From Candidatus Omnitrophota bacterium (GTDB lineage: Bacteria; Omnitrophota; Gorgyraeia; JABMRN01), in contig JABMRN010000170.1 of NCBI GenBank assembly GCA_013202515.1, positions 1 to 5,579 of the forward strand: a stretch of DNA of 5,579 nucleotides. Direction: 5' to 3'. The notes under the pieces are model-generated. The model made no database searches and was not told the DNA's origin. It saw only the letters and a program-made list of their open reading frames with translations. Shown here piece by piece: positions 1 to 5,434 of the stretch (position 1 is the stretch's first letter; every line of letters begins with the position of its first letter). The translations under genes and the position numbers were made by a program.

Positions 1-383
1 TCTCTGGGGTAAAAATCGCTGTCCAGAGCGCAAGAATTGAAAATGATAACGACATGCCCATAACCCTTAATGCAATAGCAGTCGGGGACTATCTAGAAAT
101 AGAAGGTTCTTTCACGGGACCGGGTCAAATGATGGCTATGAAAATCGAAAAACAGTATCCAGAACAGGATGAAATTAAGGGAAGAATTGAATCGCTCAAT
201 GCTGCCGATAACAAACTGATTATAAGCGGCATAACTGTAAACATTTCCCAGGATGCATGGTTGGAGGGGCATGATGATATGCGGATCTCAATTGCACAGC
301 TTGCTGTGGGCAGCTATATCGAGTGCAAGGGTAGCTGGAGCGGTCCGGCTGAGTTCACGGCAAACAAGATAGAGCTGGACTAA
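1..383 (+). CDS. DUF5666-like repeat protein, 5'-truncated by the window edge
   Basis: The reading frame is open from position 3 to the stop at 381-383, so the gene starts outside the window. The ATG at 54 is the first visible one, but it is almost surely internal. No Shine-Dalgarno precedes it, and the 16-17 codons before it match the matching stretch of a second repeat. Repeat 1 (about 6-149) and repeat 2 (about 228-374) share the pattern G-(hydrophobic beta strand)-D-M-x-I-(x)4-AVG-x-Y-[LI]-E-x-[EK]-G-[ST]-[FW]-[TS]-GP-(x)5-A-x-KIE. They are joined by a strand-rich linker with I-K-G-R-I-E-S-L. This is the layout of DUF5666 domains, small beta-barrel-like modules common in exported or surface proteins. 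Localisation cannot be judged because the N-terminus is missing. No enzymatic function is known to me for the family. The repeat structure is seen directly; the family name is from recognition of the motif. Confidence 0.75.
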   Translation, partial: SGVKIAVQSARIENDNDMPITLNAIAVGDYLEIEGSFTGPGQMMAMKIEKQYPEQDEIKGRIESLNAADNKLIISGITVNISQDAWLEGHDDMRISIAQLAVGSYIECKGSWSGPAEFTANKIELD

Positions 384-507
384 AAGCAGCAATTGTACAA
401 TAAGAACATTTGTAAAAACATAGAAACTGCATTTTTGCGACTTTGAATGGCCAAGTGTCAGAATCATAAACGGTACAAGCAAACACCATAAGCATTAGGC
501 GACAAGT

Positions 508-1710
508 ATGGAAAAGAAAGCAGGCGCTGCACATAAGAAGCGTATCATTTCTATTGATTATTTACGCGGAATTGTAATCGTATTAATGGCGCTGGATCAT
601 ATACGGGAGTTCTTTACTTCCGTGAGATTTTCACCGACAGATTTATCTCAGACTAGCGCAGCTTTATTTTTTACGCGTTGGATTACACATTTCTGTGCGC
701 CGGCTTTTGTTTTTCTCGCAGGCACAGGAGCTTTTCTGTATGGGAATCGAGGCAGGTCTAAATCTGAGATTTCACGTTTTTTATTCACACGGGGATTATT
801 TCTAATATTCCTGGAATTTACGGTTATCCGTTTTGTAGTTACATTTAATTTAAATTATTTTTCTCCGGGTTCAACCGTTGCCCAGGTTATATGGGTAATA
901 GGTTTATCAATGGTTATGTTAGCAGCTTTAGTTTTTTTATCAGATTGGCTTATAGCTTTGTTCGGGATCGGGTTGATACTAGCACATAATTTTTTTGATA
1001 CAGTTACTGTTGTGCCTGCTTTTGAGTGGCTCTGGATCATACTGCACAAGCCAGGACTTTTAGCACTTCCTTTGGGATTAGAGGTTAAGCTTGTTTATCC
1101 GGTTGTTCCTTGGGTCGGTGTAATGGCTTTAGGGTATGTGTTTGGTAATATTGTGGCTCTAGGGGAGGTAAAGCGCAGAAAAGTTTTTTTCTGGCTTGGT
1201 CTAGGACTTGTTCTAGCATTTCTTATTATTCGTTGCATAAACATATATGGTGATCCCGCTTGTTGGGCTTCGCAAGGAAGTTTTTTATTCACCGTATTAT
1301 CATTTCTTAACTGCACCAAGTATCCACCGTCTTTACTATATCTGCTTATGACGCTTGGACCGGCAATATTAGTTTTATCTTTTTTCAGTGAAAAGGATAC
1401 TCCTTTATCGAAATTCTTTGTAACTTTTGGTCGGGTGTCTTTATTTTTCTACATACTACATTTTTTTACTATGCATATAGTTGCGGTAATACTTGCGATG
1501 CTTAGATATCAGATAATACCTCACTGGCTTTTTGTTAATAATCCGGTATTTAGCAGGCCGCCATTTCCTTCAGGACCTACTAATTACGGCTACGATTTGA
1601 TTGTTGTTTACTTGGTATGGGTTGCGGTGACTCTTTTGCTCTATCCTGCATGCAGGTGGTATATGAAATATAAGGCTTCACATGCTTATCCCTGGTTGAG
1701 CTACCTGTAA
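508..1710 (+). CDS. DUF1624/HGSNAT-like polytopic membrane acyltransferase
   Basis: This 400-residue integral membrane protein has about ten hydrophobic segments. Its ends are diagnostic of the DUF1624 group (heparan-alpha-glucosaminide N-acetyltransferase-like, related to YeiB and other acyltransferase-3 membrane enzymes). The N-terminus carries SIDYLRG (15-21) followed by ALDHIREFF (28-36), then H61 in ITHFCAPAFVFLAG (59-72) and TRGLFLIFLE (94-103). The C-terminal half carries FGRVSLFFYILH (307-318). The protein ends with YGYDL..VYLVW...LLYPACRW and the terminal WLSYL typical of bacterial members. Members are thought to move acyl groups across or at the membrane onto sugars or other acceptors; the acceptor here is unknown. 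D30, H31, H61 and H318 are candidate functional residues, but I cannot say which is catalytic. The start at 508 has a modest AGGCGA about 8 bases upstream. The length is normal for the family and the frame is intact. Confidence 0.88.
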   Translation: MEKKAGAAHKKRIISIDYLRGIVIVLMALDHIREFFTSVRFSPTDLSQTSAALFFTRWITHFCAPAFVFLAGTGAFLYGNRGRSKSEISRFLFTRGLFLIFLEFTVIRFVVTFNLNYFSPGSTVAQVIWVIGLSMVMLAALVFLSDWLIALFGIGLILAHNFFDTVTVVPAFEWLWIILHKPGLLALPLGLEVKLVYPVVPWVGVMALGYVFGNIVALGEVKRRKVFFWLGLGLVLAFLIIRCINIYGDPACWASQGSFLFTVLSFLNCTKYPPSLLYLLMTLGPAILVLSFFSEKDTPLSKFFVTFGRVSLFFYILHFFTMHIVAVILAMLRYQIIPHWLFVNNPVFSRPPFPSGPTNYGYDLIVVYLVWVAVTLLLYPACRWYMKYKASHAYPWLSYL

Positions 1711-1757
1711 GATAAAAATATGGGATAGTACTATTTTAAACAATCAGGATATAGGGA

Positions 1758-2123
1758 ATGATTATCAGAAAGCTTAACGATTGCCGGCAGTTTATTTCCG
1801 GGGATAAAGCGGTCTTGCGCGAGTTGCTGCACGCGGATAAAGGCAGTTTTAAATTTCGCTACAGTTTAGCGCACGCACGGGTGAACCCTGGCGGTGTCAC
1901 CCTACCGCATAAGCTTAAAACAACAGAAGTTTATTACATCTTGGAAGGAAGAGGAGTAATGCACATTGGCGCAGAATCCCGCAAAGTCGGGGCGCACTAT
2001 GCAATTTATGTACCGCCAAAGAAGCTGCAGTATATTGAGAATAAAGGAAATACGGATTTGGTTTTCTTGTGCATTGTAGATCCGGCATGGAATGCCGAAG
2101 ACGAAAAAATTTTAAAAAAATAG
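1758..2123 (+). CDS. Single-domain cupin protein (cupin_2 type)
   Basis: This 121-residue soluble protein is one beta-barrel cupin. Motif 1 is recognisable as LPHKLKTTEVYYILEGRG (49-66) and motif 2 as VPPKKLQYIEN (85-95). The end is FLCIVDPAWNAEDE (103-116), a tail I associate with a specific group of small bacterial and archaeal cupins. The canonical HxH of motif 1 is here H51-K-L53, and the usual motif 2 His is Q91. Possible metal ligands are therefore H51, E57 and Q91. No substrate can be assigned; members are generally thought to be sugar isomerase-like, dioxygenase-like or ligand-binding proteins. The start has AGGA 8 bases upstream. The gene lies 47 bases after the acyltransferase and 36 bases before the protease, all on one strand, so co-transcription is likely. 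Cupin assignment is firm; function is unknown. Confidence 0.9.
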   Translation: MIIRKLNDCRQFISGDKAVLRELLHADKGSFKFRYSLAHARVNPGGVTLPHKLKTTEVYYILEGRGVMHIGAESRKVGAHYAIYVPPKKLQYIENKGNTDLVFLCIVDPAWNAEDEKILKK

Positions 2124-2159
2124 GCACACATTTAAAAAACGTGCTAATGAGGTCCATTA

Positions 2160-2942
2160 ATGAGTAAATTTGGCTGCATAAGAGACCTGTTTGATGATAG
2201 AGACTATTTGATGCGTGCGTACCTGCCGCTTGTAAGACTCACCAAAAAGGTCGACTATGCACCGAGACTATCACCTGTCAGAGATCAAGGCACTGAGGGG
2301 ACTTGCGTAGGTTTTGCCACAGCCACCGGTATGAAAGAATATCAGGAAATAACCGATTACAAAAAGCTTATTCGCCTTTCACCGCGTTTTATTTATAACG
2401 AATGTAAAAAGATCGACGGTATGCCCGAAGTAGAAGGCACTACCATCCGAATAGCTATGAAGGCTCTTAAGACAAAAGGTGTCTGTCAAGAGAAGTTTTG
2501 GCCGTACCGTCCCCGCCAAACGGACAAAGCCAAAAGAGGAGCTCTTACAAACGCTAAAAAATTCCGTGTTGTCAGTTATGCCCGTATACTTAACCTGAAT
2601 GAACTGCGCTTGAGCCTTTATTCTAAGGGACCGTGCGTCATAGGCGTTGAGGTCTTTGAAGGATTCATGAAAACTGAAACAGGCGTTGTTCCGCTGCCCA
2701 GAAAAAGTGAAGAAGCCCTGGGAGGGCACGCCATTTGCGCCGTAGGATATGATGATCAAAAGAAGCTCATTAAATTTAAAAACTCATGGTCAATTAAATG
2801 GGGTCGGAAAGGGTATGGGTATTTACCGTACGCTTATATCGAGCAATATATAATAGATGCGTGGAGCTCGGTGGATATAGAGGACCCAGACCCGCTTACG
2901 CTTGCAAGCGTTATCATGAGTAGCAAGCGGATATCAGCTTAG
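2160..2942 (+). CDS. C1-family (papain-like) cysteine peptidase, short cytosolic form
   Basis: This 260-residue protein has the full papain signature in order. The oxyanion Gln43 and nucleophile Cys49 lie in RDQGTEGTCVGFATA (41-55). The catalytic His190 is in GGHAICAVGYDD and the Asn208 in KNSWSIKWGRKGYGYLPYAY. The SPRFIYN (74-80) and FWPY (113-116) blocks are also usual in bacterial C1 peptidases. The N-terminus has the RDLFDDRDY pattern (8-16) typical of this bacterial subgroup instead of a long propeptide. No signal peptide is evident, so it probably acts in the cytoplasm or leaves by another route. The NSWG motif after Asn is changed to NSWS here. A good Shine-Dalgarno GAGGT (2149-2153) lies 6 bases before the ATG. 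The substrate is unknown. The gene is close behind the cupin gene and may share its transcript. Confidence 0.93.
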   Translation: MSKFGCIRDLFDDRDYLMRAYLPLVRLTKKVDYAPRLSPVRDQGTEGTCVGFATATGMKEYQEITDYKKLIRLSPRFIYNECKKIDGMPEVEGTTIRIAMKALKTKGVCQEKFWPYRPRQTDKAKRGALTNAKKFRVVSYARILNLNELRLSLYSKGPCVIGVEVFEGFMKTETGVVPLPRKSEEALGGHAICAVGYDDQKKLIKFKNSWSIKWGRKGYGYLPYAYIEQYIIDAWSSVDIEDPDPLTLASVIMSSKRISA

Positions 2943-2959
2943 ATAACCAAAAGAAGCCT

Positions 2960-3006
2960 GGTAATTAAGGGTAAGATATTAGTCTTATACACTCTTTGGA
3001 ATTACC
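2960..3006. repeat. Nested inverted repeat in the gap after the peptidase gene
   Basis: The outer arms GGTAATT (2960-2966) and AATTACC (3000-3006) are perfect 7-base complements. Inside them TAAGA (2972-2976) pairs with TCTTA (2983-2987) around a six-base loop. The structure begins 17 bases after the peptidase stop, where a transcript end would fit. There is no T-run after it, so it is not a classic intrinsic terminator. It could be an RNA processing or protein-binding element, or chance. Confidence 0.35.
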
Positions 3007-3024
3007 GTAACCCTCCAAAATACC

Positions 3025-3053
3025 TTGAGACTATACCTTCCTTAAAATATAAC
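3025..3053 (+). promoter_or_regulatory. Sigma70-like promoter for the membrane-protein genes
   Basis: TTGAGA (3025-3030) and TATAAC (3048-3053) are separated by exactly 17 bases, each hexamer one mismatch from consensus. The predicted transcript start is near 3060, giving a leader of about 75 bases before the ATG at 3136. A second, weaker pair, TTGCAA (3084-3089) and TATATT (3107-3112), also with 17-base spacing, lies downstream and would give a leader of about 17 bases that still contains the Shine-Dalgarno. The spacing and position are seen in sequence; use in the cell is inferred. Confidence 0.6.
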
Positions 3054-3135
3054 CTTCTTTGTCGATAGCAAATTCTTGAAACCTTGCAAATCCCCTTGAT
3101 TGAGGGTATATTTGAAGAAACCGAGGAGGCGTTAA

Positions 3136-3378
3136 ATGACAATTGAAATGATACGTGCAGCATTAGGCTGGTGTTCTATAATCAATATGGGATTACTCCT
3201 GTGGTGGTTCTTTGCTATTACAGTGTTACATGATTTGGTCTATCGATGGCATACAAAATGGTTCAAGCTATCAGTAGATAAGTTTGATGAGATTCACTAT
3301 ACAGGCATAGCGTTCTTCAAGATAGCCATATTCTTTTTCAATATTGTTCCATATTTTGCATTACGCATTGTTGGGTGA
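3136..3378 (+). CDS. DUF6868-like small two-helix membrane protein
   Basis: This 80-residue protein has two hydrophobic segments (about 14-36 and 57-78). The first is preceded by LGWCSIINMGLLLWWF. A central amphipathic stretch reads HDLVYRWHTKWFKLS (32-46) followed by DEIHYTGIAFFK (51-62), and the protein ends NIVPYFALRIVG. The WFKLS, D-x-IHY-x-G and VPY-x-ALRIVG blocks match my recollection of the DUF6868 family, whose function is unknown. The conserved polar residues (H32, D33, H54, K62) near the membrane edge suggest more than a plain anchor. A very strong Shine-Dalgarno, AGGAGG (3124-3129), lies 6 bases before the start. This is the first gene of the likely unit that includes the next gene 39 bases on and perhaps the HdeD-like gene. 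Confidence 0.85.
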   Translation: MTIEMIRAALGWCSIINMGLLLWWFFAITVLHDLVYRWHTKWFKLSVDKFDEIHYTGIAFFKIAIFFFNIVPYFALRIVG

Positions 3379-3417
3379 GGAAATAACCACCCGCCCCAAA
3401 GCAAAGGAGATGTTTAA

Positions 3418-3651
3418 ATGAAGAAGGATACAAAGAGAATCATAGCGAGAGAAGGGCTTATATTGCTCTGTGCCATACTTTTATCTGCAGTTATCATATT
3501 TGCTCTGGTTGCAACCGAGCTTGCAGTAGGTGGTGAGCAAATCGGTCAAAAGATATTCACATTTGCTGTCATACTTTTGCTTCTTGCCTATCCCATCTAT
3601 TTACTTACGCGCTTCATAGTCTGGGCAATTAGAACATTAAGGGATCAATAA
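3418..3651 (+). CDS. Small two-helix membrane protein of unknown function
   Basis: I do not recognise this 77-residue protein. It has a basic N-terminus (MKKDTKRIIAREG), a first hydrophobic helix at about 13-33, and a short polar loop with ELAVGGEQIGQK (34-45). A second helix at about 46-70 contains YPIYLLTRFIVWAIR, and the tail is charged. The positive N-terminus and positive C-terminal edge fit both ends facing the cytoplasm. The Shine-Dalgarno AAAGGAGA (3403-3410) lies 7 bases before the ATG, strong evidence that it is translated. It follows the DUF6868-like gene by 39 bases and is likely co-transcribed. A perfect TATAAT occurs at 3654-3659, just after its stop, but has only a poor -35 partner (TTAGAA, 19-base spacing), so I do not call a separate promoter there. 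Confidence 0.8.
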   Translation: MKKDTKRIIAREGLILLCAILLSAVIIFALVATELAVGGEQIGQKIFTFAVILLLLAYPIYLLTRFIVWAIRTLRDQ

Positions 3652-3711
3652 TATATAATCTTGTGCCGGGTAACAATTCGAGCTTAAAACTGCCCACATA
3701 TATCCGGAGTG

Positions 3712-3729
3712 GCTGCCAATGTAGGTAGC
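3712..3729 (+). repeat. Small hairpin upstream of the HdeD-like gene
   Basis: GCTGCC (3712-3717) can pair with GGTAGC (3724-3729), with one G-T pair, around a six-base loop. It lies about 50 bases before the HdeD-like start and is not followed by a T-run. It could be a minor RNA structure in the leader or chance. Confidence 0.2.
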
Positions 3730-3779
3730 AAGATAGGTACACGAATGTTTACTTAATTCTAAAAAAAGGAGGAGTTAAT

Positions 3780-4307
3780 ATGTCAGATATCATGCGACAA
3801 ACTAAAGGATGGTTCCTGGGCGCAGGGATCATATTGATCATTCTCGGAGCGGTGGCTATATCGGTGCCGCTAGCTGTCTCTATCGCTGTTGAAATTCTCT
3901 TTGGGTGGATCTTCGTTTTAAGCGGCGTTGTTACTATTATTCATTCGTTCCGCGCGTTAAATTCCGGCAAATGTATCCTGAGGCTTCTCATCGGGATAGC
4001 TTATCTCGCAATCGGTATCATGTTCCTGATGCATCCGATGCAGGGCGTGCTTACCTTGACGCTACTCTTAGCCATTCTCTTTGCGTTCCAAGGAATAACA
4101 CAGGTTGCTGTCGCATTACGACTCCGGCCGCTGCCCAACTGGGGCTGGATGCTTGTCAGTGGTATCGCGGCTCTTATACTGGCCGCTATTATTTTCTCTG
4201 GGTACCCCGGCAACGTGGCATGGATACTCGGCCTGCTTGTAGGAATAAACCTGATATTCAGTGGCTGGACGATGTTAATGCTCTCATCTGCTGTGGATAC
4301 CGCATAA
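3780..4307 (+). CDS. HdeD-family (DUF308) six-helix membrane protein
   Basis: This 175-residue protein has six hydrophobic segments (about 12-32, 36-56, 67-86, 88-110, 122-141, 147-168), each with small-residue motifs such as GxxL and GxxxxxxG. It shows the threefold pairing of the DUF308/HdeD fold: a glycine-led helix such as LGAGIILIILGAVAI, a P at the first hairpin (residue 30), and LFGWIFVLSGVVTIIHSF as the paired helix. E. coli HdeD is an inner-membrane protein linked to acid resistance at high cell density; most homologues, including this one, have no tested role. The very strong Shine-Dalgarno AAGGAGGAG (3766-3774) supports the start. It is 128 bases from the preceding small membrane gene and may be read from the same promoter or its own. 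Plus-strand and minus-strand frames across it are shadows. Confidence 0.9.
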   Translation: MSDIMRQTKGWFLGAGIILIILGAVAISVPLAVSIAVEILFGWIFVLSGVVTIIHSFRALNSGKCILRLLIGIAYLAIGIMFLMHPMQGVLTLTLLLAILFAFQGITQVAVALRLRPLPNWGWMLVSGIAALILAAIIFSGYPGNVAWILGLLVGINLIFSGWTMLMLSSAVDTA

Positions 4308-4366
4308 AAGAACAAGTCATTCTGTACAGCTATCATTCCAATCCTTTCTCCAATAATTTTAATGAC

Positions 4367-4395
4367 GGAAGTAATTCTTTCTTTTACTTCTTTTT
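4367..4395 (+). terminator. Candidate intrinsic terminator after the HdeD-like gene
   Basis: GAAGTAA (4368-4374) pairs perfectly with TTACTTC (4384-4390) around a nine-base loop, with an extra G-T pair at the base. It is followed directly by TTTTT (4391-4395). It lies 60 bases after the HdeD-like stop. The stem is only 7 bp and GC-poor, so termination may be leaky. Confidence 0.5.
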
Positions 4396-4670
4396 GGAGA
4401 TAGCTAGACTTCGCTGCTATTTCTTTTTTACTTGGCATTATGTCACCCCTGGGTTAAGAATGTAAATCAATAAAATCAATTTGTTTTATCTCTCTATTAT
4501 ATATAACGTAAAAAACAGCAATTTTATTGCATATTATTTTAAAAAATAAAGTGTACAGATACGGTAACCGTTAAGTGATTCCGCCGCCAGTTGTAGTTTG
4601 GATACATAGCTTTTCCTTGATTTTGGATGTAAATAGGGCTACGCCTCCTGCGCCTAAGTTATTTTTTAAT

Positions 4671-4698
4671 TTCACTTTTTAAATAGAATCGCTATAAT
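4671..4698 (+). promoter_or_regulatory. Promoter with perfect -10 for the DUF5674 gene
   Basis: TATAAT (4693-4698) is a perfect -10 box; TTCACT (4671-4676) is a 4/6 match to the -35 box at 16-base spacing. The predicted start of transcription is near 4705, only about 5 bases before the ATG at 4710, so the mRNA would be nearly leaderless. Confidence 0.5.
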
Positions 4699-4709
4699 AA
4701 AAACACAAA

Positions 4710-5052
4710 ATGAAAATAATTAATAAAACATTAACGCTCGATGAACATAAACAAATGGCTTTGGCTGGGTTTGGAAATATGGTAAAAGCCGTTGTTGACG
4801 TTGATAGAGAGCTTATAGCGGTCAATGCTGAACTTCACCCTGACCTGGATAGCAATCCTTCTAGATAATGGCTCAAAGCAGAAAAGCCTTTGGGGAATTA
4901 ACTTTTATCCCGATATCGAGGATAGCGGTTTTATTGAATTTGATTCTATGATTAATATGCGCCCTTCCCAAGGTAATAAAAGCCGCGGTGTAGAAGATAG
5001 AGGAATATACAGTAAAATTATTGAAATCGTAAACAAAAGGATTGAGCGATGA
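4710..5052 (+). pseudogene. DUF5674-family gene with a +1 frameshift
   Basis: Two overlapping frames together make one DUF5674-like protein of about 113 residues. The first part (4710-4850, 47 codons) starts MKIINKTLTLDEHKQMA and includes the family block NMVKAVVDVDRELIAVNAEL. Read straight on, this frame stops at 4866-4868 after 52 residues. The second part (about 4852-5052) is in the next frame and reads AILLDNGSKQKSLWGINFYP, then IEFDSMINMRPSQGN-SRGVED, and ends EIVNKRIER. Joining ELHPDLD to AILLDNGSKQ by dropping one base near 4848-4852 restores the spacing I remember for the family. DUF5674 has no known function to me. The ATG at 4825 is not a credible start because it encodes no family residues and has no Shine-Dalgarno. 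The break may be a true mutation, a sequencing error or, less likely, programmed frameshifting. The stop overlaps the next gene's start by ATGA. Confidence 0.8.
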
Positions 5053-5381
5053 GTTATCAACATAGAAATCTTGCAGGTGGGCGTTGGAATCGGTTGCCAT
5101 TTCTGGAGAAAATGGCGAATATTGGAAGTGAGGTAGAGCGTGCCCTCAATTGGCGAGAGAAACATAATGCTATCTATAGCCAACAAGCTTCTCTACGGGC
5201 TCTCGAGTTGATGGACTTAACGCTTGACAGTGTTAAGGGTTTTGCCCGCCTTAAAGAGCTTGCTCGCTTACGAGAGGCGCTCGTGGATTACTTTTTTGGA
5301 GCAAATGAGTTTATGTCTACAACGGAATCGTGGAAAAAATATTTTTCTCATTTTACCTATGCAGCGCGCAGAAATTATTAG
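5049..5381 (+). CDS. Conserved 110-residue protein of unknown function, partner of the DUF5674 gene
   Basis: This small soluble, mostly helical protein begins YQHRNLAGGRW (3-13) and contains LEKMANIGSEVERALNWREK (19-38). Then come SLRALELMDLTL (48-59) and the basic helix RLKELARLREALVDYFFG (67-84), and it ends W-KKYFSHFTYAARRN. I recall similar proteins of about this length in environmental bacterial genomes, annotated as hypothetical and carrying the MANIGSEVER and RALEL-DLT blocks, but I know no function. No membrane segment, signal peptide or catalytic motif is evident. The start overlaps the DUF5674 stop (ATGA at 5049-5052) and has AAAGGA (5036-5041) 7 bases upstream, so translation may be coupled. 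The helical, charged make-up would suit a nucleic-acid- or protein-binding role, or one half of a two-gene module, which is inference only. Confidence 0.8.
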   Translation: MSYQHRNLAGGRWNRLPFLEKMANIGSEVERALNWREKHNAIYSQQASLRALELMDLTLDSVKGFARLKELARLREALVDYFFGANEFMSTTESWKKYFSHFTYAARRNY

Positions 5382-5392
5382 TAGCTTCTTAA

Positions 5393-5429
5393 CCCTTATC
5401 GCCCCTTAATCGCGGACCCCATTAATCAC
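5393..5429. repeat. Degenerate direct repeats, CCC-TTA-TCGC type
   Basis: CCCTTATCGC (5393-5402) is followed directly by CCCTTAATCGC (5403-5413), differing by one inserted base. A looser third copy, CCCATTAATCAC, lies at 5418-5429. They sit just after the stop of the 110-residue protein gene. The role is unknown; candidates are a protein-binding cluster or slippage-derived duplication. Confidence 0.45.
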
Positions 5430-5434
5430 CCTAA

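Larger units (their letters stand above)
4308..4709. other. 402-base gap between the HdeD-like gene and the DUF5674 gene
   Basis: No well-supported gene is seen. The gap holds a probable terminator (4367-4395), an AT-rich stretch (about 4460-4550) with two small palindromes (GCAAT/ATTGC at 4518-4530 and TTATTTT/AAAATAA at 4534-4549), and an ACGGT-A-ACCGT palindrome (4561-4571). It also holds a GC-richer patch (4571-4675) that is open on the minus strand for 34 codons, and a promoter (4671-4698). The short minus-strand frames here are treated as findings, not genes. Confidence 0.6.

Noticed and set aside
288..482. Minus-strand 64-codon frame over the end of the DUF5666-like gene
   Set aside because: It overlaps the conserved second repeat on the opposite strand and shows no family features.
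2124..2144. GCAC/GTGC pairing between the cupin and peptidase genes as a terminator
   Set aside because: Four-base stem with a long A-rich loop and no T-run; the genes are only 36 bases apart.
2379..2759. Minus-strand 126-codon frame
   Set aside because: It lies fully antisense to the peptidase gene, whose catalytic motifs are intact; no Shine-Dalgarno or recognisable domain.
3093..3106. CCCT/AGGG hairpin before the DUF6868-like gene as a riboswitch or attenuator
   Set aside because: A four-base stem is too short, there is no T-run and the Shine-Dalgarno is not sequestered.
3905..4465. Plus-strand 186-codon frame overlapping the HdeD-like gene
   Set aside because: It lies mostly within the HdeD-like gene in another frame, and its protein is Arg/Cys/Tyr-rich with no domain pattern, unlike the clear six-helix product of the main frame.
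4561..4571. ACGGT-A-ACCGT palindrome as an operator
   Set aside because: Only 5 bp per arm, more than 100 bases from the nearest start codon and not repeated elsewhere in the window.
4825..5052. Separate gene starting at the ATG at 4825
   Set aside because: Its first nine residues do not match the DUF5674 pattern, there is no Shine-Dalgarno, and the matching N-terminal half is present just upstream in another frame.
5224..5409. Plus-strand 61-codon frame inside the 110-residue protein gene
   Set aside because: It overlaps a conserved gene in another frame and has no Shine-Dalgarno or motif.
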